Source: Euglena gracilis
Taxonomy: Eukaryota; Euglenida; Euglenophyceae; Euglenales
Length of the DNA: 64,000 bases
Direction of reading: 5' to 3'
NCBI GenBank assembly: GCA_039621445.1
Contig: CP154954.1
Coordinates: 39,983,572-40,047,571 of the forward strand
This document shows, in pieces, positions 21,238 to 56,100 of the stretch. The stretch's first letter is position 1; each line of letters begins with the position of its first letter. A model generated the notes under the pieces. It did not search any database, was not told where the DNA came from, and saw nothing but the letters and a program-made list of their open reading frames with translations. A program made the position numbers and the translations under genes.

Positions 21238-22518
21238 CAGTATTGATTCTTTTGTAAGGCCCAATGAAAAAAGTTCAGGGCCTAGCGAAAAAAGTTCAAA
21301 GCCCAACAAAAAAGTGCAGATCCTAGTGAAAAAAGTTAAGGGCCTAACAATAAAAGTTAAAGGCTTAGGGACAAAAGTACAGGGCCCAGCGTTAAAAGTA
21401 CAGGGCCTATTCACAAAAAGTTCAGGACCTGGATGGAAATTATTTTGTTCTTTTGCGTCTTGTGTGGCATTCATCCTTTTCTCAGAAATGGACATAGGTG
21501 TATGCGGATGTGGGTTGCATGCAACTGAGGCTATTGCCGGTTCATATTGCTAATGGAGGTGCGCACCTGCGTGAGAAGTATTGTTTCTGAACTTGAAGAG
21601 CGGAGGGCACGGGCACAAGACATTGAAAGTGTGGAGCAGCTGTAGGGATGTGAACAAGCATGCTTTCAATTGGGCCGAGGGCCCCTGGAATGATCTAGAA
21701 TACCGCAGACTCTGACAAACAGTGAACCACATTATAAGTCCTCACAGAGAAATAGAAGCTGGCGAAAGAAACTTTTCACCCGCAAAAAGTGGCAGACCTT
21801 TGCCAACGCATGGCTGATTCCAAAAACAAAGTAGATGATTTACAACGTGGATATGAAGGTTTCACCAACAGCACCCATTTCAGGCACGCAGGCATCTTGT
21901 GAGTTTTACGTGGGCTGTACAAAAGAATAAATACAATAAATGTGCCTGAAATGGGTGCTGTTGGTGAAACCTTCATATCCACGTTGTAAACCATCTACTT
22001 TGTTTTTGGTGAAAAGTGAAAAGTTTCTTTCGCCAGCTTCTATTTCTCCGTGAGGACTTATCATGTGGTTCACTGTTTGTCAGAGTCTGCGGTATTCTAG
22101 ATCATTCCAGGGGCCCTCGGCCCAATTGAAAGCATGCTTGTTCACATCCCTACAGCTGCTCCACACTTTCAATGTCTTGTGCCCGTGCCCTCCGCTCTTC
22201 AAGTTCAGAAACAATACTTCTCACGCAGGTGCGCACTTCCATTAGCAATATGAACCGGCAATAGCCTCAGTTGCATGCAACCCACATCCGCATACACCTA
22301 TGTCCATTTCTGAGAAAAGGATGAATGCCACACAAGACGCAAAAGAACAAAAGAATTTCCATCCAGGTCCTGAACTTTTTGTGAATAGGCCCTGTGCTTT
22401 TAACGCTAGGCCCTGTACTTTTATCGCCAGGCCCTTAACTTTTATTGCTGGGCTCTGAACTGTTTTCGCTGGGATCTGCACTTTTTTGTTGGGCCTTACA
22501 AAAGCATAAATACTGTAC
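21238..22518. repeat. Fold-back element with ~600-bp inverted arms
   Basis: The left arm (21,238-21,887) is the reverse complement of the right arm (21,942-22,518) around a 54-bp centre. Both arms carry a short array of about 21-bp units of the type AGGGCCTAGCGAAAAAAGTT. The left arm has two or three more units than the right, which explains the unequal arm lengths. The element lies inside an intron of the minus-strand exon chain. Confidence 0.9.
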
Positions 22519-22727
22519 TTCGCCCTCGCCAGAGAGTGCCAACCTGGAAATTCGATAGTGGTGAGCCAGACAGAACAGGAGGGGATCTTTTGGGGGAACC
22601 AATCAGCACATTTGATTGCAGTGAAATACTGCAACACGCAAAACCCCAAGTCCCTCCTTTTTCAGAATTAGTACTTTCTGTTCTCAACTTTGCCAAAGTG
22701 GGTTGCTCTGCGGACACATGCACCCAC

Positions 22728-44031
<21,304 letters not shown>

Positions 44032-44087
44032 TCACGTAGCGACACCCCTGGGGGGGATGTCGTGGATCTAAACACACACACACACAC

Positions 44088-44477
44088 AGGTATACATACA
44101 TACATACATACATACATACATACATACATACATACATACATACATACATACATACATACATACATACATACATACATACATACATACATACATACATACA
44201 TACATACATACATACATACATGCATACATGCATACATACATGCATGCATGCATACATACATACATACATACATACATACATACATACATACATACATACA
44301 TACATACATACATGCATGCATACATACATACATACATACATACATACATACATACATACATACATACATACATACATACATACATACATACATGCATACA
44401 TACATACATACATACATACATACATACATACATACATACATACATACATACATACATACATACATACATACATACAT

Positions 44478-44508
<31 letters not shown>

Positions 44509-44779
44509 TACATACAGACAGACAACATACATACATACATACAGACAGACAGACATACATACATACATACAGACAGACAGACATACATACATACATACAC
44601 ACATACATACATACATACATACATACAGACGGACAGACAGACATACATACATACATACAGACAGACAGACATACATACATACACACATGCATACATACAT
44701 ACATACATACATACATACATACATACATACATACATACATACTTACATACATGCATACATACATACATACATACATACA

Positions 44780-44813
<34 letters not shown>

Positions 44814-45613
44814 CATGCATACATACATACATACATGCATACATACATACATACATACATGCATACATACATACATACATACATACATACATACATACAT
44901 ACATACATACATACATACATACATACATACATACATGCATGCATACATACATACATACATACATACATACATACATACATACATACATACATACATACAT
45001 ACATACATACATACATGCATACATACATACACACATACATACATACGTACATACATACATACATACATACATACATACATACATGCATGCATGCATGCAT
45101 ACATACATACATACATACATACATACATACATACATACATACATGCATACATACATACATACATGCATACATACATACATACATACATACATACATACAT
45201 ACATACATACATACATACATACATACATACATACATACATACATACATACATACATACATACATGCATACATACATACATACATACATACATACATACAT
45301 GCATACATGCATACATACATACATACATACATACATACAGACAGACAGACAGACAGACAGACATACATACATACAGACAGACAGACAACATACATACATA
45401 CAGACAGACAGACATACATACATACACACATACATACATACATACATACATACATACATACATACATACATACATACATACATACATACATACATACATA
45501 CATGCATACATACATACATACATACATACATACATACATACATGCATACATACATACATACATACATACATACATACATACATACATACATACATACATA
45601 CATACATACATTC

Positions 45614-45644
<31 letters not shown>

Positions 45645-47803
45645 CATGCATACGTACATACATACATACATACATACGTACATACATACATACATGCATG
45701 CATGCATACATACATACATACATACATGCATGCATGCATGCATGCATACATACATACACACATACATACATACATACATACATACATACATACATACATA
45801 CATACATACATACATACATACATACATGCATACATACATACATACATACATACATACATACATACATACATACATACATACATGCATACATACATACATA
45901 CATACATACATACATACATACATACATACATACATACATACATGCATACATACATACATACATACATACATACATACATACATACATACATACATGCATA
46001 CATACATACATACATGCATACATACATACATACATACATACATACGTACATACATACATACATGCATGCATGCATACATACATACATACATACATGCATG
46101 CATGCATGCATCATACATACATACATACATACATACATACATACATACATACATACATACATACATACATACATACATACATACATACATGCATACATAC
46201 ATACATACATACATACATACATACATACATACATACATACATACATACATGCATACATACAGACATACATACATACATACATACATACATACATACATAC
46301 ATACATGCATGCATACATACATACATACATACATACATACATACATACATACATACATACATACATACATACATACATACATACATACATACATACATAC
46401 ATACATGCATACATACATGCATACATACATACATACATGCATACATACATACATACAGACAGACAGACAGACATACATACATACATACAGACAGACATAC
46501 ATACATACATACATACATACATACATACATACATGCATACATACATACATACAGACAGACAGACATACATACATACATACAGACAGACAACATACATACA
46601 TACATACATACATACATACATACATACATGCATACATACAGACATACATACATACATACATACATACATACATACATACATACATACATACATGCATGCA
46701 TACATACATACATACATACATACATACATACATACATACATACATACATACATACATACATACATACATACATACATACATGCATGCATGCATACATACA
46801 TACATACATACATACATACATACATACATACATACACATACATACATACATACATACATACATACATACATACATACATACATACATACATACATACATG
46901 CATACATACATGCATACATACATACATACATGCATACATACATACATACAGACAGACAGACAGACATACATACATACATACAGACAGACAACATACATAC
47001 ATACATACATACATACATACATGCATACATACATACATACATACATACATACATACATACATACATACAGACATACATACATACATACATACATACGTAC
47101 ATACATACATACATACATACATACATTCAGGCATACATACATACATACATACATACATACATACATACATACATACATACATACATACATACATACATAC
47201 ATACATACATACATACATGCATACATACATACACACATACATACATACGTACATACATACATACATACATACATACATACATACATGCATGCATGCATGC
47301 ATACATACATACATACATACATACATACATACATACATACATACATACATGCATACATACATACATACATGCATACATACATACATACATACATACATAC
47401 ATACATACATACATACATACATACATACATACATACATACATACATACATACATACATACATGCATACATACATACATACATACATACATACATACATGC
47501 ATACATGCATACATACATACATACATACATACATACAGACAGACAGACAGACAGACATACATACATACAGACAGACAGACAACATACATACATACAGACA
47601 GACAGACATACATACATACACACATACATACATACATACATACATACATACATACATACATACATACATACATACATACATACATACATACATACATACA
47701 TGCATACATACATACATACATACATACATACATACATACATGCATACATACATACATACATACATACATACATACATACATACATACATACATACATACA
47801 TTC

Positions 47804-47834
<31 letters not shown>

Positions 47835-49503
47835 CATGCATACGTACATACATACATACATACATACGTACATACATACATACATGCATGCATGCATACA
47901 TACATACATACATACATGCATGCATGCATGCATGCATACATACATACACACATACATACATACATACATACATACATACATACATACATACATACATACA
48001 TACATACATACATACATACATACATACATACATACATACATACATACATACATACATACATACATACATGCATACATACATACATACATACATACATACA
48101 TACATACATACATACATACATACATACATACATACATACATACATACATACATACATACATACATACATACATACATGCATACATACATACATACATGCA
48201 TACATACATACATACATACATACATACGTACATACATACATACATGCATGCATGCATACATACATACATACATACATGCATGCATGCATGCATGCATACA
48301 TACATACATACATACATACATACATACATACATACATACATACATACATACATACATACATACATACATACATACATACATACATACATGCATACATACA
48401 TACATACATACATACATACATACATACATACATACATACATACATACATACATACATGCATACATACAGACATACATACATACATACATACATACATACA
48501 TACATACATACATGCATGCATACATACATACATACATACATACATACATACATACATACATACATACATACATACATACATACATACATACATACATACA
48601 TACATACATACATACATACATGCATACATACATGCATACATACATACATACATGCATACATACATACATACAGACAGACAGACAGACATACATACATACA
48701 TACAGACAGACAACATACATACATACATACATACATACATACATACATGCATACATACATACATACAGACAGACAGACATACATACATACATACAGACAG
48801 ACAACATACATACATACATACATACATACATACATACATACATGCATACATACAGACATACATACATACATACATACATACATACATACATACATACATA
48901 CATACATACATGCATGCATACATACATACATACATACATACATACATACATACATACATACATACATACATACATACATACATACATACATACATACATA
49001 CATACATACATGCATGCATGCATACATACATACATACATACATACATACATACATACATACATACATACATACATACATACATACATACATACATACATA
49101 CATACATACATACATACATACATACATACATACATACATACATACATGCATACATACATGCATACATACATACATACATGCATACATACATACATACAGA
49201 CAGACAGACAGACATACATACATACATACAGACAGACAACATACATACATACATACATACATACATACATGCATACATACATACATACATACATACATAC
49301 ATACATACATACATACATACAGACATACATACATACATACATACATACGTACATACATACATACATACATACATACATTCAGGCATACATACATACATAC
49401 ATACATACATACATACATACATACATACATACATACATACATACATACATACATACATACATACATACATACATACATACATACAGACAGACAGACATAC
49501 ATA
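44088..49503. repeat. 5.4-kb CATA tetranucleotide array with higher-order structure
   Basis: The array is (CATA)n broken by GCAT, CAGA, CACA and CGTA variant blocks. The variants recur in the same order about 2.2 kb apart: TTCTTAC at 45,611 and 47,801, TTCAGGC at 47,126 and 49,378. The array is therefore made of at least two long, similar units plus a partial one. Confidence 0.95.
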
Positions 49504-49566
49504 TATATGGAAATATGTGTCCACGACAAATTGGGGTTTCATTCGAATGACTTTCAAGGGGGTCAC

Positions 49567-49679
49567 GCCGGGGGAAGTGGATGCATGGCCAGGGCCGGGG
49601 CCCGAGGCAGGGGAGCCGGGGGGCAGCCCAGGGGGACCGAAAGGCGGGCCGCGGGGCCCGGGCAAGGGCAGGGCCCCGC
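49567..49679 (-). CDS. Possible exon, Gly/Pro-rich
   Basis: A CT-rich tract (a (CT)n run then GTCTCCGCCAAAG) leads into a GC-rich island with donor CCGGC|GTGACC. All three frames are open, and the frame with GPRGPPFGPPGLPPGSP best fits the composition of neighbouring exons. Its phase does not match the exon at 50,478-50,551, so an exon is missing or this one is misplaced. Confidence 0.45.
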
Positions 49680-49687
49680 CTTTGGCG

Positions 49688-49689
<2 letters not shown>

Positions 49690-49718
<29 letters not shown>

Positions 49719-49720
49719 TG
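49690..49720. repeat. GA microsatellite
   Basis: (GA)n on the plus strand. On the minus strand it forms the pyrimidine tract of a possible splice acceptor. Confidence 0.9.
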
Positions 49721-49828
49721 TGTGTGTATTGTGGGTGTGTGCGTTGTGTGTGTGTATTGTGGGTGTGTGCGTTGTGTGTGCGTCGTAAGAGAGAGAGGGA
49801 ACTCTCCTGTGTGTTTTAGTGTTTGTGT

Positions 49829-50097
49829 CAGGGATTTTTTTTAAGACCGGTGGGAGGGGGGTCCCCAACCCACCCACCCCTTGTCCTGGGGGACCCACCT
49901 AATTTCCCCCGAAAATGGCCAAAAAAGTGCGGAAATGCTAAAAAATAGCACCTTTTCAAAAATTTTCGGTGCCTTCGGCGCCAAGAAGTAAATCCCCCCT
50001 GGGGGGACCCGGGGGGGGGGGGGGGGGGGGCTCGGCCGGACCCTCCCCCCCTACCACCCCTTCCCCCCAGGGGTTCAAGACTAAAAAAAAAACCCTG
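49829..50097 (+). mobile_element. hAT-like MITE with near-perfect 8-bp target duplication
   Basis: The ends are CAGGGATTTTTTTTAAGACC and AGACTAAAAAAAAAACCCTG. The flanks GTTTGTGT and GTTTGTTT match at seven of eight positions. The interior has the family core (AATTTCCCCCGAAAATGGCC, CTAAAAAATAGCACC, CGGTGCCTTCGGCGCC). Confidence 0.8.
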
Positions 50098-50477
50098 GTT
50101 TGTTTATGTGATGTGTGCGTCTGTTGTGTGAGGGAGAGGGAACATTTATGTGTGCATGTTTGAATGTTTGTGTGTTTGTGTGTGCATGTTGTGTGTGTTG
50201 TGTGCGAGAGGAAGAGTTTGTGTGCGTATTTAAATACGCCCACTCTGTGGTTTGTCTTCTTGCAGTTGTTTGCTTGAACATTTGTGGACGTTTGTGTGCA
50301 GATGTGCGTGCATGGATGTGCCCCAGGCACCACCGCCCATACCCCACACCCCCAACGACAGCCTGGAGGGGTGGGCCCGGGCGTCACCCTGGGCTCACCA
50401 CGCCCCATGCCCATCCCTTTGCCGCCGGGTGGCGGGGGCCGCCCGGGGAGGGCCGAGGTCGGCCGACATCGGGTCAC

Positions 50478-50551
50478 GGGCGGCGGGGCATGCGCGGGGC
50501 GGGGCGGCAGCCGGGCTGCGTCACATATGCGGCCGGGGAGGGCGGCGCGGC
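50478..50551 (-). CDS. Exon, Ala/Pro-rich
   Basis: Acceptor CCCCCCTCAG and donor CGCCC|GTGACC bound 74 bp reading PPSPAAYVTQPGCRPAPRMP with high GC3. An in-frame TGA just past the donor supports the boundary. It joins the exon at 51,083-51,176 in phase. Confidence 0.6.
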
Positions 50552-51082
50552 CTGAGGGGGGGGAACCGGAACTGTATGAATTCCCCCATCTGCCCCCTTT
50601 TTTTGCAACCCGGAAGCACCAGGGAGGAACAACACCCGTGTTGTCTGAAAAAAATGCTCACCGAAAAAAATGCTCACTATTGGACTTTCTTTTGGCCGAA
50701 AGATCAGGCTGACGGTGGGCTCCACCCGTCTGAAACTCCTTCCCCTCCCAGAGTGTCAGGGGGAGGGAGAGGCAAGGCATATTTCTTTATTAGGTGTTGA
50801 AAACCATAAAAAGCCTTCAAGATGCCTGAAAATGCCTTGAATTGTCTTAAAATGCCTAACAATTTGGAAGGTGCCCTCGTCCTTGGCCGCAGGGGGGGGG
50901 TCCAACAACAAAGAACCAAAACATGCAAAATTATCTTGTAACGAGGGAGGACTCTGACAGAAGGGAAAGGGGATTCTGGGGCGTGTCGCGGGCTGCGTCG
51001 TGCGGTGGAGGAGGACCGGCACAGCGTCCGATGGGCGTGTGAAGGGGGCCGTCGGCCTGACCACGCCGGCCGCGGGACTTAC

Positions 51083-51176
51083 GGCTGTGGCGGATGGGCC
51101 TGCCGGGGTGGCTGAGTGCTGGGCCACCAGTGGAGGAGGCTGGGGCAGGGGGGGAGGGCCGGTGGACCGCCGGGGG
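51083..51176 (-). CDS. Exon, Pro-rich, adjoining the carrier's last exon
   Basis: The donor CACAGCC|GTAAGT is the best match to consensus in the window, and the acceptor CCCTGCCACCGACTAG ends in the TAG that would otherwise stop the carrier frame. The frame includes TGPPPLPQPPPLVAQHSATP. Its one-base start fits the phase-2 donor of the carrier exon at 51,379-51,548. Confidence 0.6.
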
Positions 51177-51378
51177 CTAGTCGGTGGCAGGGGGGGATGA
51201 GCCAGCCCCCAGGAATCCCGGTGGTGTCTCCGACAACGCCCCCAAATCCCGCCAGGGAGGGAATGCAACTTCATGGGTCGAAGTTCGATGGCCGATGCTC
51301 TGGGGCGGCAAAGCAGCCTGTTCATTTTTGCACTGCACGTGAAGGAGAATGCTGCCATGCAGCTGCTGATTGGCAGAC

Positions 51379-51548
51379 CCCCCTCCCCTGTCCGCCCCGC
51401 GTCCCATCCCCCGCTGGCGGCGGGCGCCGAGCAGGCGCTGGCTGAAGTCGAAGCTGGCGAACTGGATGGCGTTGGCAAGCACCTTGGACGTCAGCCGGGG
51501 CCCCATCCCGGACAGCAGCACTGGCCACCCGTCGGCCCGCAGGGCCCC
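51379..51548 (-). CDS. Carrier exon 9 (last transmembrane helix)
   Basis: The acceptor is CCGCCAAGCCAG. The frame GALRADGWPVLLSGMGPRL followed by LANAIQFASFDFSQRLL is the matrix helix and sixth transmembrane helix of a carrier. A donor (GGGGG|GTCTGC, phase 2) coincides with the point where GC3 bias stops. If it is unused, translation continues to TAG at 51,177-51,179. Confidence 0.85.
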
Positions 51549-53106
51549 CTGGCTTGGCGGTTGGCCCGTGGGACAGGTGGGCCAAGGTGCTGCCTGGAGA
51601 CTGGACCTGCGACCCCTGGGGAGTTGGGATCCGGGGGGGGGGGGTTCCGGCTGGCTGGCAGCTGGACCCGGCTGGTTGCCAAAAACATGCAAAAAAAGAC
51701 CAAATCCAGCAGGTTGGGATTTTTTTTGGCAAAAAATACAAATGTGAAAACAAAAAAAGCTCAATTGTTGGCCATTTGACCATCCTCTCGCAAAATTCTT
51801 AGCTTTGCGCTTTGTATATTTTTTTTTTCATTTCAGCCCAGCGCGACTGCCCCCAACTTTGCATCAGCGGCCCTGGGAGCTGCTGCCTGGAAAACGTTGT
51901 CGACTGGCGACCACCCACGCAACGCCCTGCAGCCGGCCCTGGCCCTCGCGGACCGTCTTGACGGCGCAGTCCAGGGCGGAGCTGTACCGCCGCTGGTCGG
52001 CCTCCGCCATCAGGCGGGTCCCGGCAGGGCCGGCCCCCTCGGGCTCGGGGACACACACTACGGGGGACGGCTGCTGGTCCAGCCCGGGGGAGAGGGGGAT
52101 GCCCGGGGTTGGGGGGTGGAACTGGCAGTCCAGACAAAATGGACAGGGAGGAAAATGGACAAACAGGGTCATCCGGGGGCTTCCGCCGGGTGTTGTTGGC
52201 GGCTTCGCATCTCAAAAAGGACAAAAAAAAACTCCTCCAAAAGGGCGTTGGAAATGCAGGGGGGGATGTGACCATTCGGACAAATGGCTGGTCCCCCATT
52301 GTTTTTACTTTCTGTGTTTGCCCAACCACGAAAGTTCCGCCAGCTGCGGCCGAGGCAGCCAAATGGGCTCGTTGATCCCGCGCTTTTCTCAATTCCAGTG
52401 GAGCGCGGGCGTGGATGCAGCAAGTCCAGGTTTTGGCTACCAGAATACTGATTGGAATGTTTGTGTGGATTAAAATGGGGTCGATCCACCGGACTGCAGC
52501 CAATCATTGCTCCTTGGCCGGGGGGGGGGGGGGGGAGGGTTGCTTTCTGCTATCCAAAAAAAAAGGCCAGTCAGTCACTTTCAAAAACCAGCCACCCACT
52601 CCCCCCATTGTGGTCGTGGGGTGGTCATCAATCGGGTCAAAAATGGCCTAAAATAAATGGATATTGGCCAAAAAGCCCCCATTTTTTTCCAGGTCCTTAA
52701 GCGTCGGGTAGCCACTTCGGATTTCTGGCCAACCCCACCCAATTGGGGGTCCGGGCCACCAGTCAGTCACAAAACAAAACCGGTCAGTCAGGTCGGACGC
52801 ACCTTAAACAATGGCATGGTTCCGACACTGATAACCCAGACCACAACACCACAGCCCCAACAAGAGATTTCTTAAAGACCAGAGGAGGGGCCCACCCACC
52901 AACCCAGGGGGCACCCTCACCCCCCTCTGAGGGGAAGCGGGATCCGGATGCTCTCTTTTTTTGGGGGGGGGTCAATTTTGGGGTAAAAAAAAAGAAGAAA
53001 AAAGGGCCAAAAAACGGCTGCAGGTCCAAAGTTGAAAAAAAATCCCTGACCCCAACCTAGCCACGCTGTGCGTGATGTGTGATGTGTGACGTGTGTGATG
53101 TGTGTG

Positions 53107-53149
<43 letters not shown>

Positions 53150-56100
53150 TGTGTGTTGCATGCGCGCGTGTGTGTGTTGTGTGTTGTGTGTGTGTGTGTT
53201 TGTGTGTGTGTTGTGTGTGTGTGTTGTGTGTGTTGTGTGTGTTGTGTGTGTTGTGTGTGTTGTGTGTGCACGTGTGTTGTGGGGGCAGAAAATGCCACGG
53301 AGGTGGGCCCTGGGCCGGATCACGTCCAGCGGGGTGGTCACGAGCGCCGCGGTCATCCCCGCCACGCCTCCGAACACAGCCGACTCCACCGGGGAGAGGG
53401 GCCCCCGCGGCACTGCCCTGTCACCCCAGGCGGGATCTGGGTTGGGTTTGCCCCACCGTCTTCCAACACACGGGCACAATTCTCTCCGTCCCAAACAAAG
53501 GCGGGTTCCACAATTTCCCGATGGAGAGTTGGATCGTTCAACCTGATTTAGGCGTCGTCCATGTGCGAAGCCATTCAACGGGTGGGGTTCTGGCGGGCCG
53601 CGCACTGGGACCCACCAACCAACTTGTCAGAGGGGACCCAAAGGTCCCGTTCCATATTCCGCATGCTTTCCGCTGAGAGCATGGGCCTCCAGCCCGAGCA
53701 CCAGCAGACCTGCCCGGAGGGAGCAACCCCGTTTGTAAGATAATATAATAATGTAAGATACCGCAAGATAATAATAAGATGGCAGCTCCCATAAAGTTGG
53801 GAGCTGCCATCTGTTGGGGGGGGGCATATAGTGGATCAGGGGGGAGGGGTCGTATGGTGGGCCAAATCCGACTTTTCGACGTTCGGTCCCGCGGCGTCGG
53901 GGAACCACGCGGTGCCGGATTCGGGGAGGGTGGGCATTCAATTTTAGGGATAGGGTTAGGGGGTAGGACCGTCGCGCCGAAAATTGGCAGGGTAGGGACC
54001 AAGTTAGGCCAGAAGTTAGGACTTGCTTTGGGAAGAAGAAGAAGATTTCGTTTTGGGAAGAAGATTTTTGAATCACCTGTTTGCCCCAGAAATGCCCGAA
54101 ACCGACCTGAATTCCCCCAAAATCCGTCCGCAATGCGGCCTAACTTCTCCCCAACTTTCGAAAAAGGGGAGCCCAACGGGAAACCAGTCGTAACCCCCAC
54201 CCTATCCCAATCCATAACCCCGACTTTCCCCGAAAGGTCGGACCTGGGTCCCACCATACGACCCCCCCCCTGATTCGACTATATGGTCCTCCCGGGGGGG
54301 GGGGGGCATGTAGCTGGGAGCAGCCAGTCAGATAATGAGGTAATAAGAAACATAAAACACAGAAAAAACATGCAGATATTTAACAGAATATAAATATGTT
54401 TAAAAGAATAAATGTGACCAAAATAAGATAGAAATTGCCCAAAGACTAATGACGAAGAAGAGATTCCTCATGGATCAATGAACACTCCAACCGGATCTCC
54501 CTTCAGGCAACTTCCCCAGTTGTTGGGCTCTGTTTTGGATAAAATCTGATCCCCACCCAAAGTTTGAATTACCCGATTGCACAAAGCGACTTTGATCTTC
54601 ACATTTTCTCCGTAAGTTTTGCTTCTGGATGTGTGTAATAATTGCCAAAAAAACCAGTTCCACCGCACCAACAGTTTCCTTACGCCCTCACACGCTGGGC
54701 GATCCTGGATTGCGAAAAGGATTGAAAACGAGGCAGCGCCGCGGTTGGATGCCCGGGTGCAGGGAGGCTTTGATGGTGTCGAGGGCAGGCGGGCTGCTTG
54801 TGACGGGGAGGGAAGACAGGCTGGGAAGCGGAGGACCCCGGCGGTGGGCCCCAAATGGTGCAACAGGCAATCCTTTGGGAATGTTTCTCCCGGCAAAACC
54901 AAGCACTGCCTCTAGCCTCAAATTTGCCTTCTTTAAGTTATTTACCTCCCAGCGTTGGCCTGGAAAGTGGACCCTCATTTTTCTCACTTCTTTTTTTTCC
55001 CGAACAATGGCCCTCAGGGGATTTGTATCTGCTCCATGCAGCCTTCACACGACCGTGGTTGGAGGGGTTCCCACAGCAACGGGCCCGGCCATAGACCAGG
55101 AACTTGACGACGTCGGCGGGGAAGGCGTAGAGGAGGTTCGCCCCGTACCCGACGTACAGCGCGCCGACGCCGCCCTCCCGGACCACACGGCCGATCTCTG
55201 CCACGGAGTCCTCCGCTGTACCGGCCTGAGGGGAGGAGTGGGCCAGGCCCTGCCATTGCCATCTGGCCATGGGTGGGTGGGTGTGGGGGAGGGCGGGAGC
55301 AGGGTTTTTTTTTTAAGTCCAGGGGAGAGGGGGGGCGTCCCCCCTACCCACCCACCCCCTGGGGCCCCCAGGGGGGGGGGGACCCACTCAATTTCCCCCC
55401 CAAAATGGCCAAAAATCGCGAAAATGCTAAAAAATGGCACCTTTTTCAAAAATTTTGGTGCCTTCGGCACCGAAAAGTATATCCCCCTGGGGGGACCTGG
55501 GGGGCGGGAGAAATACAACTGCCCAGTAAGCCATGAAGACCTCCGCTCGAGATTGGAAAGCCATCAATATCCAAAAAATAAAATATCCAAAAAAAAGCTA
55601 ATGTGGATCTGCTCGCAGCGTCCTCACAGGGGAACACTGTGCTGCCCCCAATAGACAGCGGATCCTTTTCTCTGAGTTGCTGAAGATCCTAAAACAGGGT
55701 CTATTTTCTGGGGGGGTTCTGCGGAATTTTTTTTGCTTAAAGTTTTGAGAAAGGTCTTCCTGCAGGAAGATCCAAAAATAGGCACAAATACACAGAATTT
55801 TCACAATGAACAATAAATTCACAATGTCACAAAAATTGTCAATTTCAACACAACTTCCACTTCGATTTTGTTTTAGAATTCAGTTTTTCTTTAAAAATAC
55901 CCTCTTGGTTGGTGCATTTACAAAACCTCAAGGTGGACGAGGATTTTGCGATTTTTTTTTGAGATTTTGCGGCGGATTCCTGTGCCGATTATTGGCAAAA
56001 ATCCAAAAGACGATCCTCAAAGTTACTGACAAGTGACACCTCCCTCCGAATTGTTGGGAAAGAATCCAAAAAAGGGGCGCCGGTTCATTTCTTAAGCCCC

